A DNA stretch of 64,000 bases, taken from the NCBI RefSeq assembly GCF_028583425.1, contig NC_072791.1, positions 14,031,868 to 14,095,867 of the forward strand. The letters run 5' to 3'. Below the pieces are notes generated by a model, which saw only the letters and a program-made list of their open reading frames with translations, was not told where the DNA came from and made no database searches. The DNA comes from Eublepharis macularius (Eukaryota > Chordata > Lepidosauria > Squamata > Eublepharidae). Positions 20,300 to 30,892 of this stretch are shown piece after piece. The translations under genes were made by a program, and so were the position numbers. The stretch's first letter is position 1. Each line of letters begins with the position of its first letter.

Positions 20300-21216
20300 C
20301 GTGGGGCTTGCTTTAGCTCGCTCCCACGAATCTGCTCTCTTCCTCAGCTCCGTGGCGTATAATTAAACGTTTTCCTTTTTTTTTTTTAAATGTCCCAATC
20401 TTTGCCAAAATTAATTTTTTATATCCAAAATGTCGGGCGTCTTTTCTCTATGGTTTCTCTATGTTATTATAATCCAAGATGGCCTACTTCCTCTTCCGCT
20501 GAAGCCACGACCCTTCCACTTTCAAAGATGGCGATTCCCCACTTCCTGTCCTTTGGCAAGGGCCGCTTCCCTCCAGCCACTCTATTGTTGTTACGCACTT
20601 CCTGTCTCCCGTCTTCCCACAGCAGGTCTCGCGATGGTGTCTTTTTCCCACAGCTCCAAAACCACAGGTATTCAAAACAATAGTCCGATTTTTGTAATAA
20701 CTTCTTTAAACTTAGTCTCTTTTAAAATACAACTCCTGCCGAGTCTTCACCTCCTTTTCGCTAGTCTGTTGCAGTTTAAAAGTCTACTTTCTTTCCTCTC
20801 TGTTTTTGTCAATCTGTCCCGTTTCAAGAGATAGCGATCTTTACCTTCTCTCCAGCTTTCTCGGGTTGTAATCGCTGTTTCGATCTTAAATTCTCCTCTC
20901 GACTTCCCTCCCCGATCGAAGCTTGGGTATGTAGGTCTTATGCCAGCCGAATTGGCCCCAAAATTGCCGCAGAGATTATAGCCGACCCGTCGCAAGGTGG
21001 GACCTCAAGGATCGGGGGGGAGACTCCTTGTGTAGAGCCCCCCCTCGTCCGAGATCTAACTCACCCTAGGGTCTTGAGCGTTCTTTGCCTGCTCCCCGCC
21101 TGAGAGCAGTCGGCCGCGGGTTATTTTCACCCCTCCGGCCGGTTAAAACGGCAATCCGGTCAGCTCCACAAATGGAGCTGCGTTAGACCTCCATGAATCC
21201 CAAACCGGAAGTCCCC
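20300..21216 (-). promoter_or_regulatory. L1 5' UTR with presumed internal promoter
   Basis: This 917-bp leader lies between the 5' end of the L1 (next to the target-site duplication) and ORF1. Its outer 350 bp are G+C- and CpG-rich, as is usual for the internal RNA polymerase II promoter of L1. Short plus-strand open frames here are not conserved-looking and are not called. Confidence 0.7.
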
Positions 21217-21572
21217 GCTGCTGGCCAACTTTTGACGGCAGCGAGTCACCTGTACTTAAGAGCAAAATGGTGAGGGCAGACGAAGAAGAGTCTGTGAGAG
21301 GGGAAAGGAAGCCGAGAATGGCAAACTTCTTGGTCGGCCTCTCTCTTTTTGGAGGGAGGGGAAAGATGGAGGATAGTTTTGTTCTGTGGGGACGATGCTC
21401 TGTCTCTGAAATGAGTAGCCTTAATCATACTAGTAATAGCCATCCCGAGTTTGCACACAAATCTGTCTCATCGGTAGCTGAAAACAATTTTCATATAGCA
21501 TCTGAGACCTGGTTGCCACAAGGAGAGCTCTGCTTGCAAGAATTATTTTTTATGGAAGTCAGGTTGTTGTTG

Positions 21573-21808
21573 ATGGTTGTTGTGGGTTTTCCGGGCTGTA
21601 TTGCCGTGGTCTTGTCATGTGTCGTGTCGTGTCTACACTGACACTGTGGACACTGAGAGATCTCTGTCTTTTGGTGCTACACCTCTGAAGATGCCAGCCA
21701 CAGCTGCTGGCGAAACGTCAGGAACTACAGTGCCAAGACCACAGCAATACAGCCCGGAAAACCCACAACAGCCATCGTTCTCTGGCCATGAAAGCCTTCG
21801 ACAATACA
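21573..21808 (+). mobile_element. Short Penelope-like terminal insertion (foldback copy)
   Basis: An inverted start segment (TTTTCCGGGCTG on one strand) is joined to a plus-oriented terminal repeat ending in GACAATACATC. It is flanked by the 14-bp duplication TCAGGTTGTTGTTG at 21559-21572 and 21809-21822. No coding sequence remains. Confidence 0.85.
21685..21719 (+). ncRNA. Hammerhead-ribozyme-like core in Penelope fragment
   Basis: CTGAAGA, extra T, GCCAGC hairpin GCTGGC, GAAACGTC, identical in layout to the copy at 62989. Candidate only. Confidence 0.45.
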
Positions 21809-22618
21809 TCAGGTTGTTGTTGTTTCCCTCTTTAAACATTTGAAACTTTTTATAAGTATGTCAGCCAAAACTTTTGTGTAACACTTTAAAATGGGTGACT
21901 TCCGTAGGTGTTTCCTAAGAATGACATTATCATCATCTGAGATATGTATTATGGGTTGGATCTACAGTGCTTTCCTTGCTCTGGAGGCAAGTAATGTTAA
22001 TAGAACAGATCTGTGGGATTCAACCCACTTTTTTTGGTAGATTTTCCCCAAGGAAGAACCCCAAAACACGTTGGGAGTTCTATTTTATCTTAGTGCCCTT
22101 TCTCATTTCATTTTTAACTGCATCTGTCAGCGCTGACTTGGCTTCTTCTCTTAGATACAGTCTGCCTGTATTTCCCTTTTTATGATAAAATAAATCATAA
22201 CAAGATGTGGGGACAGCTTCCATATGGATCTCCCTTTGGGAAGGCTGGCCTCCTCTTGCACGACTGGTTAGGATACTCTCTTGTCCTTTTACGGATATCT
22301 TTTTAGAGTGCGGAATGTTGCTTTACCTGAATTGTTCTGTATTTGGAATTATGCTTGTTCACAAATTTCTGCTATCCATAGTATTCTTTATTGAATGTCC
22401 CAGCCATTGATCATATAGATTTACACTCTGTAAATATAGATCATATAGATTTACACTCAGTCTTAGTGAGAGAGGTGGACCATAAATAACAATTTTTTAA
22501 TGACATCTATAACCTGCTTTTCTCCTACCTCTCAAACCAGCTTACAAAACAAATGCAGAAGAAAAGACCAACAAATATACAGCTCAACACTCCAGCATCC
22601 TGATAATGGTTTCTCTTA

Positions 22619-22832
22619 GGGTCGCCTGCTCCAGATTGGGAAATTCATGGTGATGTGGGGGGTGGAGCCTGGAGAGGGCAGGGTTTGGGGTGGGGAGGGG
22701 CTTCATTAGGGTATAATACCATAAGGTCCACCCAAGCCACCATTTTCTCCAGGCAAACCAATCTCTATGGCCTGGAGATCAGTTGTAATTCCAGGAGGTC
22801 TCCAGCCACTACCTGGAGGCTGGCAACCCTCG
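22619..22832 (+). mobile_element. GGGTTGCCA-terminal MITE
   Basis: Family blocks GGTATAATACCATAAGGTCC and CCATTTTCTCCAGGCAAACC; ends GGAGGCTGGCAACCC, with TA at the left. Confidence 0.75.
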
Positions 22833-22994
22833 TTTCACTTATTTTGCTGATTTCGGGCAACTGACAACACAAGTTAAAGGTTAAGAGCCCAAACTTAAAT
22901 ACCCACAGAAGCTCAGTGAAAACTTCATTTAGCTGTCAAAAAAAAAAGACTGCAGTCTTTCTCTCCCACTTCATGTATCTCTTCCCCCGACCCC

Positions 22995-23525
22995 CCATCC
23001 TTGTGTTGCATCATAAGATTCCTGGCCCTAGGGAGGCCCACCTGGCATCGACCAGAGCCAGGGCTTTTTCAGTCCTGGCCCCAGCCTGGTGGAACTCTCT
23101 GTCCAATGAGACCAGGGCCCAGCGAGATGTATTAGCATTTTGCCAGGCCTGTAAGATGGAGCTGTTCCGCCAGGCATATAGTTGATGCCGGGCGGTGCCC
23201 CCTAGCGGGGGGAGCACAGTATATGCCCTCCCTACTAGTGACACCTCCATCTCTCATACATCCCTGGCAAAATACTCTGGAGATGGCTAAATAGAGGGTC
23301 ATCTGGATTATGTGCCGCTGTGTTTACATACATACATACATACACACACATACACATATGTGTGTGTGTGAATATGTTTACATGTATTTTAATCTATGTA
23401 TTAGGATGTTTTATGATTTTAAATTGTATATATAATGAAATACGTTTTTAAACTTGCTTGTGATCCGCCCTGAACCTGCTGATGAGGGGAGGGCAGAATA
23501 TAAATTAAATATAAATAAATAAATA
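22995..23525 (+). pseudogene. CR1/L2-type LINE 3' end with ORF C-terminus
   Basis: The frame reads REAHLASTRARAFSVLAPAW, WNSLSNETRA and ACKMELFRQAY, the usual C-terminal tail of CR1/L2-group RT proteins. A 3' UTR follows, GTGATCCGCCCTGAACCTGC, ending in AATAAATAAATAA. It is strongly 5'-truncated. A (CATA)n/(TG)n microsatellite at 23326-23372 lies in the UTR. Confidence 0.82.
23326..23372. repeat. (CATA)n / (TG)n microsatellite
   Basis: Compound tetra- and dinucleotide tract. Confidence 0.88.
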
Positions 23526-24519
23526 AGAAGAACATGAACAAAGAATGCCCCAGTAGATTCTGCCCAGGTCTCATGGCATAAACAATAACAGGGACCCTTT
23601 GTGGCAGAAGTAACAAGTGACGAGAGACTAACAAGGCTAGCCCCTGAGTTGGAAAAGAAACCTGCAGTTCTTGTTAAGCCCAAATCAAATCGCATAGGCT
23701 GGAATCACAGAAAGGCAGTGGCATGTCTTTTGATGGGGGATGAGGGCTACAAGGTTAAATTGCATGTGGGTTTTGAAGCAGGCATGTGAGAGAAGAAATG
23801 CAGGGCTCTGGGCATGAGCCAAGATGTGCAGGCTGCAAAATCGTTCAGCTGATCTATGGGTCTGACCCCTAGAGTCTCATGCTCCTAGCAGCCTGTTTGC
23901 TTATCCTCTCAACCGATGTGAATTAATAGGAGCATGGCAACCAAACCGGCAAGAGTCCCGGTAAACAGAGGTGAACGTCTACATCTTGCTTTTCAGGTGT
24001 CTCCTTGGGGTCGGGGATACACTCCAGCCACCGCCTGTAGAAAGAAACGGAATGCTTGTTAATGCGGAGCAGAACACCCTTCCAGGAAAGGACAGGCTGT
24101 GCTGTGCTTTCTCTGACTGCCTCACAGTGTGGGAAAAGCTCGTTTCTCCACACCCCGGGTGTCACCTGCGGGCCAGACCATTTTAAAATTGGCTGGAATC
24201 CAGTGACAACATCGCTTTCACTGATGGGGTCTGGCAAGGTGTGCCAGTGTGGCAGACAAGGACTCTTTGCCTTTGTAGCGGGAGCAGAAAGAGAATCGTC
24301 TCTGTTGCCCAAAGGCAAATGAATCTGCTCATTTGGTCCAGTTAGGGTTACTCTGTCAGGACTAGGAATCTCCCCACCATGTTTAGGCCTCTGTCAGAGA
24401 CTGACCACAGTAGACACTTGCTTCTGCTTGCTTCTGGTTGCCAGAGGCCTGCAAAGCTTTGGGAATTCTCCATGTAAATTAAATGGCCAGCCCACTCCTG
24501 GTAGAATTGTAGAATAGTA
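23526..24519. other. Unannotated stretch
   Basis: Nothing recognised; short open frames on both strands have no family features. Confidence 0.4.
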
Positions 24520-24840
24520 GAGTTGTTAGGGTGAACTTGGCAGCTGGGGGAGGGTTGTAGGCAGGGACATGAAGGAGGGAGGGTCAATGTCACAATCATG
24601 AGGACATCACTTCCAAGGAAAACCTGGAAGTGACAGTGGTAGCTCTAGGAATTGGCAGAAACTCTATGGTAAAGCACAGAGTTTCTGGAAATTCCTGGAG
24701 CTACCACCATCACTTCCCAGTTTTTCCAGGAAGTGATGTCAACACACTCATGACTTTAAATTTCCCAGTTGGAGTGGCAGCAGGCAAGGGAACCTCAGGG
24801 CAGGGAATCCCTCACTTTGACTAGGGCATGGCAGCCCTAT
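24520..24840. mobile_element. Foldback element related to the 28949 copy
   Basis: Hairpin arms AAGTGACAGTGGTAGCTC and CAGGAGCTACCACCATCACTT; the outer parts are degraded. Confidence 0.5.
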
Positions 24841-25642
24841 AGGAAGCGTGCCATGGATCTCCAACAAGGCTACTTGCTTTGGAATTTTAAATTCAGTGGG
24901 AAGTTTCAGTTTCTGTGTACTACGCGAAGGGGATGGGGTGAAGGTCTTGATTTCTAGGATATATCTCCCTGTTCAGACTGGCAGATCTTATTGTCTGGAA
25001 CACGTCACCTCTGGCTGCCATCCTTCCTTCTTTCCCATTCTGTGTCTAGTGATTGATTAGAAGGGTCACCTTTTTGAAGGCAGGAGCCTGGCACAGCCAT
25101 CCCGTCTCAGTGGCACGCAAAGCTTGGCAATAATTCAGTCTCTGGCTTGTTTGAAATAGATAATCAACAGTAAGCCGCCGTCCTGCGAAAACGCACACAT
25201 TTTATTTCTGGAGTGTTTGCAGATTGCGTACGCCTCGCACATGAATAAAAGCGCCACCTGTTTGAAGCTGATAACTGTGGCTCGTGGTGCGCATATCAAC
25301 CCCTTTCCTTCAACAGCAGGCTGCTTTTTGTCAAGGGGGAGGGCTCCAACAGCTATAGCGTGACCCACATTTTGTTAAGACAGCTGTGTGTGCTGTTCAG
25401 TTTGCTTTAATAAGCCTCCGTTGAGTTTGCCCAGAACCCAGCTTCTTCAACCTTGAGCGAGATAAACTTGGAATGATACAATTGATGCCTAGTGTAATTT
25501 GGGATGGGGGACCACTGGAGGGCTGGCATTCCAGAGACCCGTGCTGTTCTCTACCCCTGGCAAAAGCCGGAGGAATAAGCAGATTGGTGCCCACTTAGTC
25601 CCTTGCAGAATTCATTGTATTTCTGGATTAAATACTTGGGTG
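24841..25642. other. Unannotated, possibly constrained stretch
   Basis: About 25090-25390 is repeat-free with retained CpGs (GTAAGCCGCCGTCCTGCG, GATTGCGTACGCCTCGC) and a CACCTG E-box. Confidence 0.35.
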
Positions 25643-26175
25643 GGTAAGTTCAGAGCATAAGTCAGGGCACCTGCCTTACATGCAGAAGGTCCCAGGTTCA
25701 GTTCTGGGCATCTCCAGTTAATACGTGCAGGCAGAGATGATGAGAAGGACCTCAAACTGAGACCCTGGAGAGCTGCTGCCAGTCTGAGTAGACAATGTCG
25801 GCCTTGATAGACCAAGGGTCGGACTCAGCAGAGGGCAGTTTTGTGTTATGGGATGGCTCAGCAGTAATCCTCAGCATTGCCAATTAAAAGGATCAGGCAT
25901 TAGGTGATGGGAAACACCTCAAGCTGAGACCCTGGAGAGCTGCTTCCTGTCCGAGTAGACAATGTTGGCCTTGATAGACCAAGGATTGGACTCAGTAGAG
26001 GGTAGCTTTGTGTTATGGGGTGGCTCAGCACAGTAATCCTTAGCATCAGCAGTTTAAAGGATCAGGCATTAGGTGATCGGAAACACCACAAGCTGAGACC
26101 TTGGAGAGCTGCTGCCAGTCAGAGTTGACAATACCTACCGTGAAATGATCTGGGTCAAGATAAGGCAGCTTCAAG
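25643..26175 (+). mobile_element. tRNA-type SINE with tandemly triplicated body
   Basis: One head (TCCCAGGTTCAGTTCTGG) is followed by three bodies; GAGACC...GAGAGCTGCT recurs at 25759, 25926 and 26095 (about 168 bp spacing). Only the last has the family end AAGATAAGGCAGCTTCA. Confidence 0.82.
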
Positions 26176-26562
26176 GCATGAACGCCTTGCAGGGGTTCAA
26201 CTGATTCCCAGCCATTAGTGACACGGGAAGTGAATGGCATCCTCTCCTGGTATGGTGCCTCTTTCTGGGTCCAGTGCTGCAGGGGCTTGGCTTGGACCAG
26301 GCCAGCAGTGGTATAGGCTCAGGAGGGTATACCTTGCGTGGTGTGCATGTGTGTCTGTGTATGGGGAACATGCATTGAATCAGCCTGGTACAACCAAGAA
26401 GTGTAACAGTGCGGCTCATGCTTCTGCCTAAGCGGGTTCTGGCTGAGGAACAATGATGCCACCCAACATCCTTTGGCCTTTCTGGTGCCATCAGCCCCAT
26501 GATTCTCAGTGTCATCTTTTTGAGTGGTTCAAGTGCAAACATCGTTCCTTTGAGAGAGCTGG

Positions 26563-27141
26563 CATAGCCCCATAGGGTTTTTGAGGCAAGAGATGAACAG
26601 AGGTGGTTTCTCCGTACCAATCCTGGACTTCCTTGGAGGTTGAACAGAGGTGGTTTCTCTGTAGCAATCCTGGACTTCCTTGGAAGTCGAACAGAGGTGG
26701 TTTCTCCATAGCAATCCTGGACTTCCTTGGAGGTCGAACAGAGGTGGTTTCTCCGTAGCAATCCTGGACTTCCTTGGAGGTTGAACAGAGGTGGTTTCTC
26801 CGTAGCAATCCTGGACTTCCTTGGAGGTCGAACAGAGGCGGTTTCTCCGTAGCAATCCTGGACTTCCTTGGAGGTCGAACAGAGGTGGTTTCTCCGTAGC
26901 AATCCTGGACTTCCTTGGAGGTCGAACAGAGGTGGTTTCTCCATAGCAATCCTGGACTTCCTTGGAGGTCGAACAGAGGTGGTTTCTCTGTAGCAATCCT
27001 GGACTTCCTTGGAGGTCGAACAGAGGTGGTTTCTCCGTAGCAATCCTGGACTTCCTTGGAGGTCTCCCATCCAAGCAGGAAACAGGGCCAACCCTACTTA
27101 GCTTTCAAGATCTGATGAGATCAGGCTAGCCTGGGTCATCC
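26563..27141 (-). mobile_element. 5S-rRNA-derived SINE with expanded interior
   Basis: CATAGGGTTTTTGAGGCAAG on the left. CTCCCATCCAAGCAGG and ACCCTACTTAGCTTTCAAG on the right are the reverse complement of the 5S rRNA interior. The minisatellite lies between them. Confidence 0.85.
26595..27064. repeat. 47-bp minisatellite, ten copies, inside a 5S-derived SINE
   Basis: Units begin GAACAGAGGTGGTTTCTCCG at 26595, 26642, 26689 and every 47 bp to 27018. The unit is the GAGGTGGTTT...CCTGGACTTCCTTGG segment of the surrounding SINE. Because 47 is not a multiple of three and the unit has no stop in any minus frame, three long overlapping frames result. Confidence 0.97.
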
Positions 27142-27320
27142 AGCTCAGGGCAGGATCCTGGGAAGCTTGCAGGGTGACCTTGGGCCAGCCATAGTCTCTC
27201 AGTCTCACCCACCTCACAGGGGTGTTGTGAAATTAAAACAGAGGAAGGGAGAACGACGTTCTTAAGCTGCATTGGGTCCGCATTGGGGAGAAAAGCAGGA
27301 TATAAATAAATATACAAAAT
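27125..27320 (+). mobile_element. tRNA-type CORE SINE, 3' part
   Basis: GGGTGACCTTGGGCCAGCCA...CACCCACCTCACAGGGG...GGATATAAATAAATATAC; joined directly to the 5S-type SINE. Confidence 0.7.
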
Positions 27321-28544
27321 GTGTGTGTCCTTTATCACCAGCAAAAACGTTGTTTTGGCGCCACCTCCCATTGGGTGTTTATCTTATATCTTTTTTAACA
27401 TCTTCTTGTAAAGACTAGGTCCCTCCTTTGCTTCTCGGGCCCCTCTTTCGTGTTTGAATTTTCTTTATTTAAACTATAAACTATATACCATAACATAATA
27501 AACAATAAACATAAAGAATAAGAAAAAACACACAATTCTAAACATGACACACTAACAATACATATTTTATAGATATATGTATTAGGCCCCTCTTTTGAAT
27601 GAGAGATAAAAATCTGTTAAGGGAACGGTACAATACCTGTTCAGTACAACCTTATTCTGAAATGGTTCTCCTCTGATTCTTCCCCCAGGGGTAGTAATAA
27701 CATAGACGGAGAATAAGGGGAAGGTACTCTATGCACAGCGGGTGCACAACAAATGTTGCAGCCATGCTCATTGGAGGAAATCTTGTAATGCACCTTGCAG
27801 CACTGACTGTGCCACATGTGCGGTGTCCCGTCCCCCCCCCCGGTAGAGTTTCTGTCCACACAACAGTTCTTGGTGTGCTGGCCCGTGTGTGTTTCCGTAC
27901 ATGCACAGGCTGTATAATTAGCCATCGATTTTGAAGGGTGCCATAAGAACCAACAGGCAAATAATGCGTTGCTCCAAATGTATAACGAGATGCAATTAGC
28001 ACAAGTGGGATAGAGCGGACAGTTTGTAGGGTGACCGATAAGGTGGTGGTGGGTTTGTAATTGGAAAAGTACGGCTGACAGCTTCCTTATACTCTCCTCT
28101 TGCCTTGAAGCCAGGAATAAATTGGAAGGGAAATGCTCATTGTTTAGAATAGGGCTTCCTCCCGGAATTAACTATTGCAAGCCGGTTGGCTGGGGTGGAA
28201 AGGAAAATTTCTTTACCTTAGCAAGTCCCCCCCCTCCTCTTTTCTGAGGAACTTCTTTGTATGCTGCCTTTTGGCAATTCAGGTAGCTGGCTATCATGTT
28301 TTATAGACACAGCAGCGTAAACGGTTCTCTCTTCCTTTGTTTTATCTACACCACAACTCAGTGAGCAGATTAGAGTTACGTTTATATCTCTTTTTCTCTC
28401 TCCCCATAAATGTAACTGCTGAGGCTGCAGGGAAAGAGAACTTTAAAACACTTTCCTCTCTGGCTCATTTCCTACTGTAAAAACCCTCTCTACTCCCATT
28501 CGAGTTTTATTTTTGCAATATGGGCACCCTGAGAGAGGGTGCTT
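27321..28544. other. Unannotated stretch
   Basis: An A/T-rich block at 27440-27580 may be an old LINE tail (minus); otherwise nothing recognised. Confidence 0.35.
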
Positions 28545-28912
28545 ATTCATTTGTTTTTAATCTGTTATTATATCCCACTTTTCTCTCTGTTTGGGACGTG
28601 AAGCGGCTTACTCTTTATTCTCCCTTCTTCTGCTTTACCCTCACAACCACAACCTTGTAATAATAACACAATAACATTTGATTTATATACTGCCCTTCAG
28701 GACAACTTAATGCCCACTCAGAGCAGTTTACAAAATGTGTTATTATTATCCTCACAACAATCACCCTGTGAGGTGGGTGGGGCTGAGAGAGCTCTGAGAA
28801 GCTGTGACTGATCCAAGGTCACCCAGCTGGCTTCAGATGGAGGAGTGGGGAATCAATCTTGGTTCTCCAGATTAGAGTGCTGTTGCTCTTAACCACTGCA
28901 CCAACAAGTTGT
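28545..28912 (-). mobile_element. Two adjacent tRNA-type CORE SINEs
   Basis: A partial copy (28545-28657, TATCCCACTTTTCTCTCTG) is followed by a full copy (28660-28912, GCCCTTCAGGACAACTTAAT ... CTTAACCACTGCACC). Confidence 0.78.
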
Positions 28913-28948
28913 GAACATGTAGAAGCAATATAATATTCACTCTATACT

Positions 28949-29245
28949 AGGGTTGCCAGGCCACTGCAACTGGTAGCTGGGAGCAGGAACAAGGCAGCAT
29001 GCATTTGATGTTGGTGGTACCTGGAAGTCATAAATGGTAGCTCTAGGAGTCACCAGAAATTCTATGGTAAAACCTAGATTCCTAGAGCTACCCTTTGTCA
29101 CTTCCGGGTTCTAACTGGAAGCAATGTAGTGATGTCAATGACATTGCTGTTTTTTACTTTATTTTTCTCCCACCTCTGCTCTGAGTAATAGTGGGCAGTG
29201 GGGCTTATCCCACTCTAAGAGTGCTATAATGAGAAACCTGGCAAG
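28949..29245 (+). mobile_element. Longer GGGTTGCCAGG-type foldback element
   Basis: Begins after TA with GGGTTGCCAGGCCACTGC. The internal hairpin has GGTAGCTCTAGGAGTC and its near complement CTAGAGCTACC. Similar hairpins lie at 24600-24740 and 6312-6560. Confidence 0.55.
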
Positions 29246-29877
29246 CTTACTCTATATGATTGAAAAAAACACAGCCAGATCTGATGACGCAGTCCACTGT
29301 CCACCAGACTATGCTCTGAAATAAAACTATTTGACATGCCTTCCTGAATGTAGTGAGTGAAGGTGCCCTTTGTGTCCATCCCAAAAACCTGTATCTAACC
29401 CAACGAAAGCCCATGATCTAATTGTGTTACTTGATGTCTTGTTGATTCCTTGTGTAGGCCGGCTAGATCAACCTCAACCCATTTTCTGTGGTTGCTAATT
29501 CTTTATGGAATAGCCCTCCAGAACAAATAAGGAAAGTATTTGCTTTGTCACCGTTTCAGAAATGATGGAAAGCCAAATTTCAAAGAGCTTTCCCCCACCC
29601 CTATCAATGGTCAGATTCTTTAGGAGATTTGTCCCTTTTCCGTGTGCTTATGGAGTCAGTTCTCTGCAATTGACTTTATTTCCCTTAATATCATCATAAG
29701 CTACCTTGGGGTTATTTGTAGGACAAAGGCAGGGTAAAAAAATTAAATAAATACATTTGAAATGCAAATTTTGAACCAAGATAATATACACGTGGTCTGT
29801 GAGCAGCTGCTATGGCTAATTTTTTCCAAACTGCACCAATTTAATACATTGCCTTCTTCCATGTGTTTTGTCGCCAG

Positions 29878-30057
29878 TTACCCCTGAAGCAATCGGGTTC
29901 CTCTCTGCTGTTGGAGTCTTCATCGTCCTCCTTGCAGTCCTGTTCCTCTTCATCAACAAGAAACTCTGTTTTGAAAAGATAGGGGGGCTCCCTTGCTTGG
30001 AACAACGAGGGAGGCGCAGGAACTACAGGGAGAAGTCTGTGGTTCATGAGGGCCTCG
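29878..30057 (+). CDS. SYT16: SYT14/16-type synaptotagmin, transmembrane exon (internal, partial gene)
   Basis: This internal exon encodes about 60 residues containing the motif TPEAIGFLSAVGVFI, a roughly 22-residue hydrophobic helix and then the basic stop-transfer NKK. From family knowledge this is the membrane-spanning segment of the synaptotagmin-14/16 group, which are vesicle or trafficking proteins with C-terminal C2 domains. The exon is bounded by a pyrimidine-rich tract ending in CAG at 29877 and a good donor GTAAGC at 30058. It is 180 bp long, enters in phase 1 and leaves in phase 1, so it can be skipped without a frameshift. The preceding exon with the start codon was not found. SYT16 is preferred over SYT14 because the exon at 48.8 kb, on the same strand, looks like the soluble SYT16 N-terminus. 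The paralogue assignment is inference; the exon call itself is strong. Confidence 0.82.
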
Positions 30058-30127
30058 GTAAGCACTTCAGTTTTCTGGCTCTTCCTTGAACTGTTGAATC
30101 TTACTCAGGCTTTGATTGAAAGAGTAA

Positions 30128-30314
30128 GAGCCAAACTACAAGTGATGAATGACACTTGCCTGGCAAGTGAACAGACTCACGTGTATTCCTCCCTGTTCAC
30201 TTGCCGTTCACTTGCTCTCCACTTGATCAAGTGAACGGCAAGTGAACAGGGAGGAATACACGTGAGTCTGTTCACTTGCCAGGCAAGTGTCATTCATCAC
30301 TTGTAGCTTGGCTC
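30128..30314. mobile_element. Harbinger-like foldback MITE
   Basis: An almost perfect inverted repeat across its whole length, with ends GAGCCAAACTACAAGTGATG / CACTTGTAGCTTGGCTC. The 3-bp target duplication TAA lies on both sides (30125-30127 and 30315-30317), as expected for PIF/Harbinger elements (TWA). Confidence 0.85.
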
Positions 30315-30738
30315 TAAGACAGATGTCCCTTTTAATGCAAAAATGTTAGTTACTCTGCTGTCCTTTCATTCCAAGATAACTAGTGGTTATCCTTGTCTGG
30401 AATACATCAAAAAATAACATGAATACCGACTAAATTCTCTGTCCTGATTCTTTTGGTGGTGCCTCTGGGAAACTTTTGGATCTTCCTTAAGGATGCTTTC
30501 AGCCTGGTGATGGGTGCTCTCCTTCTGGCTCTCTGGCTTTGGGTTAGTTACCAGTGGTGCATGTGGAAGTGCCTTAAAAGGGGGGCTCCTGAGCTCTCGA
30601 AGCATACACGTGGGGTCCTTGTCCCATGTAATGAACCCTTTTGGTGGGTTTCTCCAGGTTCACCCCAGGGACACATTGCCATTTCGAAAAGTGAGTTCCC
30701 AGCCAGGAACTCCGTTCAACTGTCTTGCTGGGGACCAG

Positions 30739-30892
30739 GGCTGATTCCGCACACATTGGATAATGCACTTTCAATGCACTTTAGCTATCGTTTGGAAGTG
30801 GATTTTTTGTTTCACACTCGAAAAATTCAGTTCCAAATGATCTCTAAAGAGGATTGGAAGTGCATTATCCAACGTGTGCAGAATCAGCCCAG
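30739..30892. mobile_element. Foldback MITE (CTGATTCCGCACA termini), copy 2
   Basis: Nearly identical to the copy at 33947, with termini GGGCTGATTC / GAATCAGCCC. A plus-strand open frame across it is spurious. Confidence 0.75.

Larger units (their letters stand above)
15102..21216 (-). mobile_element. Full-length L1 (LINE-1) retrotransposon
   Basis: A complete L1 about 6.1 kb long is inserted on the minus strand. It has a 5' UTR of about 0.9 kb (20300-21216, CpG-rich near its outer end, starting GGGGACTTCCGG on the minus strand), ORF1, ORF2, a 3' UTR of about 0.65 kb, an AATAAA signal near 15122-15129 and a poly(A) tail (the T run at 15098-15114). It is flanked by a perfect 17-bp direct repeat, GCTGCTGGCCAACTTTT, at 15085-15101 and 21217-21233. 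On the minus strand the duplicated site begins with AAAA, as expected for target-primed insertion at a T-rich nick. Both ORFs are open, so the copy is young and may be retrotransposition-competent. Confidence 0.95.

Noticed and set aside
20390..20834. Plus-strand open frames in the L1 leader
   Set aside because: They are antisense to the L1 5' UTR and show no conserved-protein feature.
26171..27091. 306-residue minus-strand open frame with a 47-residue repeat
   Set aside because: It is the read-through of a 47-bp minisatellite in a SINE; three frames are open for the same reason and no splice or protein-family signal exists.
27060..27124. 5S rRNA-like sequence
   Set aside because: Only the 5S interior is present, in SINE context; not a 5S gene.
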